From an uncultured Eubacteriales bacterium (GTDB taxonomy: Bacteria > Bacillota > Clostridia > UBA1381 > UMGS1253): a DNA stretch of 5,625 nucleotides. Positions 4,797 to 5,625 of this stretch are shown here, piece by piece. Under the pieces are notes generated by a model, which searched no databases, had not been told where the DNA came from, and saw only the letters and a list, made by a program, of their open reading frames with translations. Numbering within the stretch: position 1 is the first letter of the stretch; every line of letters starts with the position of its first letter. Both the position numbers and the translations under genes were made by a program. The DNA is taken from positions 1-5,625 of the forward strand of contig URQR01000136.1 in assembly GCA_900550065.1 (NCBI GenBank), given 5' to 3'.

Positions 4797-5625
4797 ATGC
4801 AGAATTTTGATTTTTACACGCCGACACGGATGATTTTCGGCAGGGACACCGAAAAACAGGTCGGAACAATAGTCAGAGAATACGGCTATAAAAAGGTGTT
4901 GCTGCACTATGGCGGTGGCAGTATTAAAAAGATTGGGCTTTACGACGCGGTTACAGCATCGCTTGCGGAAAACGGCGTTGCATTTATTGAGCTTGGCGGC
5001 GTGGAACCGAACCCGAAGCTCTCGCTCGTGAAAAAGGGCGCGCAGCTTTGCAAGGAGGAGGGAATCGAGCTGGTGCTTGCGGTCGGCGGCGGCAGCGTGA
5101 TGGACTCGGCAAAAGAAATTGCCATCGGCGCGCTCGACGACGGCGGCGACCAGTGGGATTTTTCGATTAAAAAACGTGAGCCAAAACGGGCGCTGCCTGT
5201 GGGAGTTATACTGACCATATCTGCGTCGGGCAGCGAGATGAGCGCGTCGGCGGTTATTACCAACGAGGAGCAGCAGCTTAAGCGCGGCTATAACTCGCCG
5301 CTGCACCGGCCGCTGTTTGCGATTTGCAATCCGGCTCTGACGTATTCAGTCAGCAAATTCCAGACCGGGTGCGGCATTGTGGATATTTGTATGCATACGC
5401 TGGAGCGGTATTTTTCCGTCTCGCCCGATACGCCGCTCACGGACCGGCTTGCGCTTGCGCTTGTTCGTTCTACGGTCGAGGCGGGGCGCGCAGCAATCGA
5501 AAATCCGTGCGACTACGATGCGCGCGCGACGCTGATGTGGGCGTCGTCTCTGTCGCATAACGATCTGACGGGAGCAGGCAGAGAAACTTTTGCGCCTTGT
5601 CACCAGATTGAGCACGAGCTGAGCG
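4797..5625 (+). CDS. Iron-containing alcohol dehydrogenase (BdhA/YqhD-like), partial at the right edge
   Basis: 276 codons are open to the window edge; the family is usually about 385-390 residues, so roughly the last 110 are missing. It is a cytosolic group III alcohol dehydrogenase, expected to reduce aldehydes to alcohols (for example butyraldehyde) with NAD(P)H. Seen in order: FDFYTPTRMIFG (4-15), the HYGGGSIKKIGLYD segment (37-50), the nucleotide-binding AVGGGSVMDSAK (95-106), LTISASGSEMS (139-149) and GIVDICMHTLERYF (193-206), with presumed metal ligands D196 and H200. Then comes CHQIEHELS (268-276), with the third ligand H269; the fourth histidine lies past the edge. The similarity is closest to the clostridial NADPH-dependent butanol dehydrogenases, but cofactor preference is not proved. 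The ATG at 4797 is supported by AAAGGGTG (4782-4789). The gene is divergent from ilvE and has its own strong promoter. Confidence 0.93.
   Translation, partial: MQNFDFYTPTRMIFGRDTEKQVGTIVREYGYKKVLLHYGGGSIKKIGLYDAVTASLAENGVAFIELGGVEPNPKLSLVKKGAQLCKEEGIELVLAVGGGSVMDSAKEIAIGALDDGGDQWDFSIKKREPKRALPVGVILTISASGSEMSASAVITNEEQQLKRGYNSPLHRPLFAICNPALTYSVSKFQTGCGIVDICMHTLERYFSVSPDTPLTDRLALALVRSTVEAGRAAIENPCDYDARATLMWASSLSHNDLTGAGRETFAPCHQIEHELS

Overview
The window looks like a chromosomal segment from an anaerobic, endospore-forming Firmicute, most likely a clostridial or gut-type lineage. The evidence is two genes that occur essentially only in spore formers (yqfC-like and ylbJ), moderate GC with GC-rich codon choice inside genes, AT-rich intergenic regions, strong AGGAGG-type ribosome binding sites and T-tailed intrinsic terminators. 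I cannot name the genus. Six protein genes are supported. Two are cut by the window edges: the yqfC-like gene on the left and an iron-type alcohol dehydrogenase on the right. There is no tRNA, rRNA, CRISPR array or recognisable transposase, and no gene-free stretch exceeds about 270 bases.

Left part (1-1504): the 5' part of a yqfC-like sporulation gene runs leftward out of the window. The sporulation membrane protein gene ylbJ is divergent from it across an AT-rich region of about 115 bases. Both families belong to the mother-cell sporulation programme in Bacillus, so a shared divergent control region is plausible, but no convincing SigE promoter could be fixed.

Middle (1505-3465): a 200-base intergenic region carries a compact, highly structured element, with one perfect hairpin followed by a three-way-junction fold built from triloop hairpins. 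Next comes a FAD-dependent oxidoreductase of the FAD_oxidored (pfam12831-like) type. It converges on a small XRE-type repressor gene, and the two share one bidirectional terminator that overlaps the repressor's stop codon. The repressor has a very strong ribosome binding site, and its predicted leader contains the exact complement of that site. AT-rich palindromes near its likely promoter could be operators.

Right part (3466-5625): ilvE, a branched-chain amino acid aminotransferase of the BCAT type, runs leftward from a near-consensus sigma-A promoter. A CodY-like sequence overlaps the spacer of that promoter. Divergent from it is a BdhA/YqhD-like iron-containing alcohol dehydrogenase with its own near-consensus sigma-A promoter, preceded by an imperfect palindrome. 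The gene runs off the right edge.

The genes do not form one pathway. Apart from the two sporulation genes, the window is a set of monocistronic housekeeping or metabolic units, each with its own promoter or terminator. I see no defence system, biosynthetic cluster or mobile island. The more interesting signals are in the intergenic regions.
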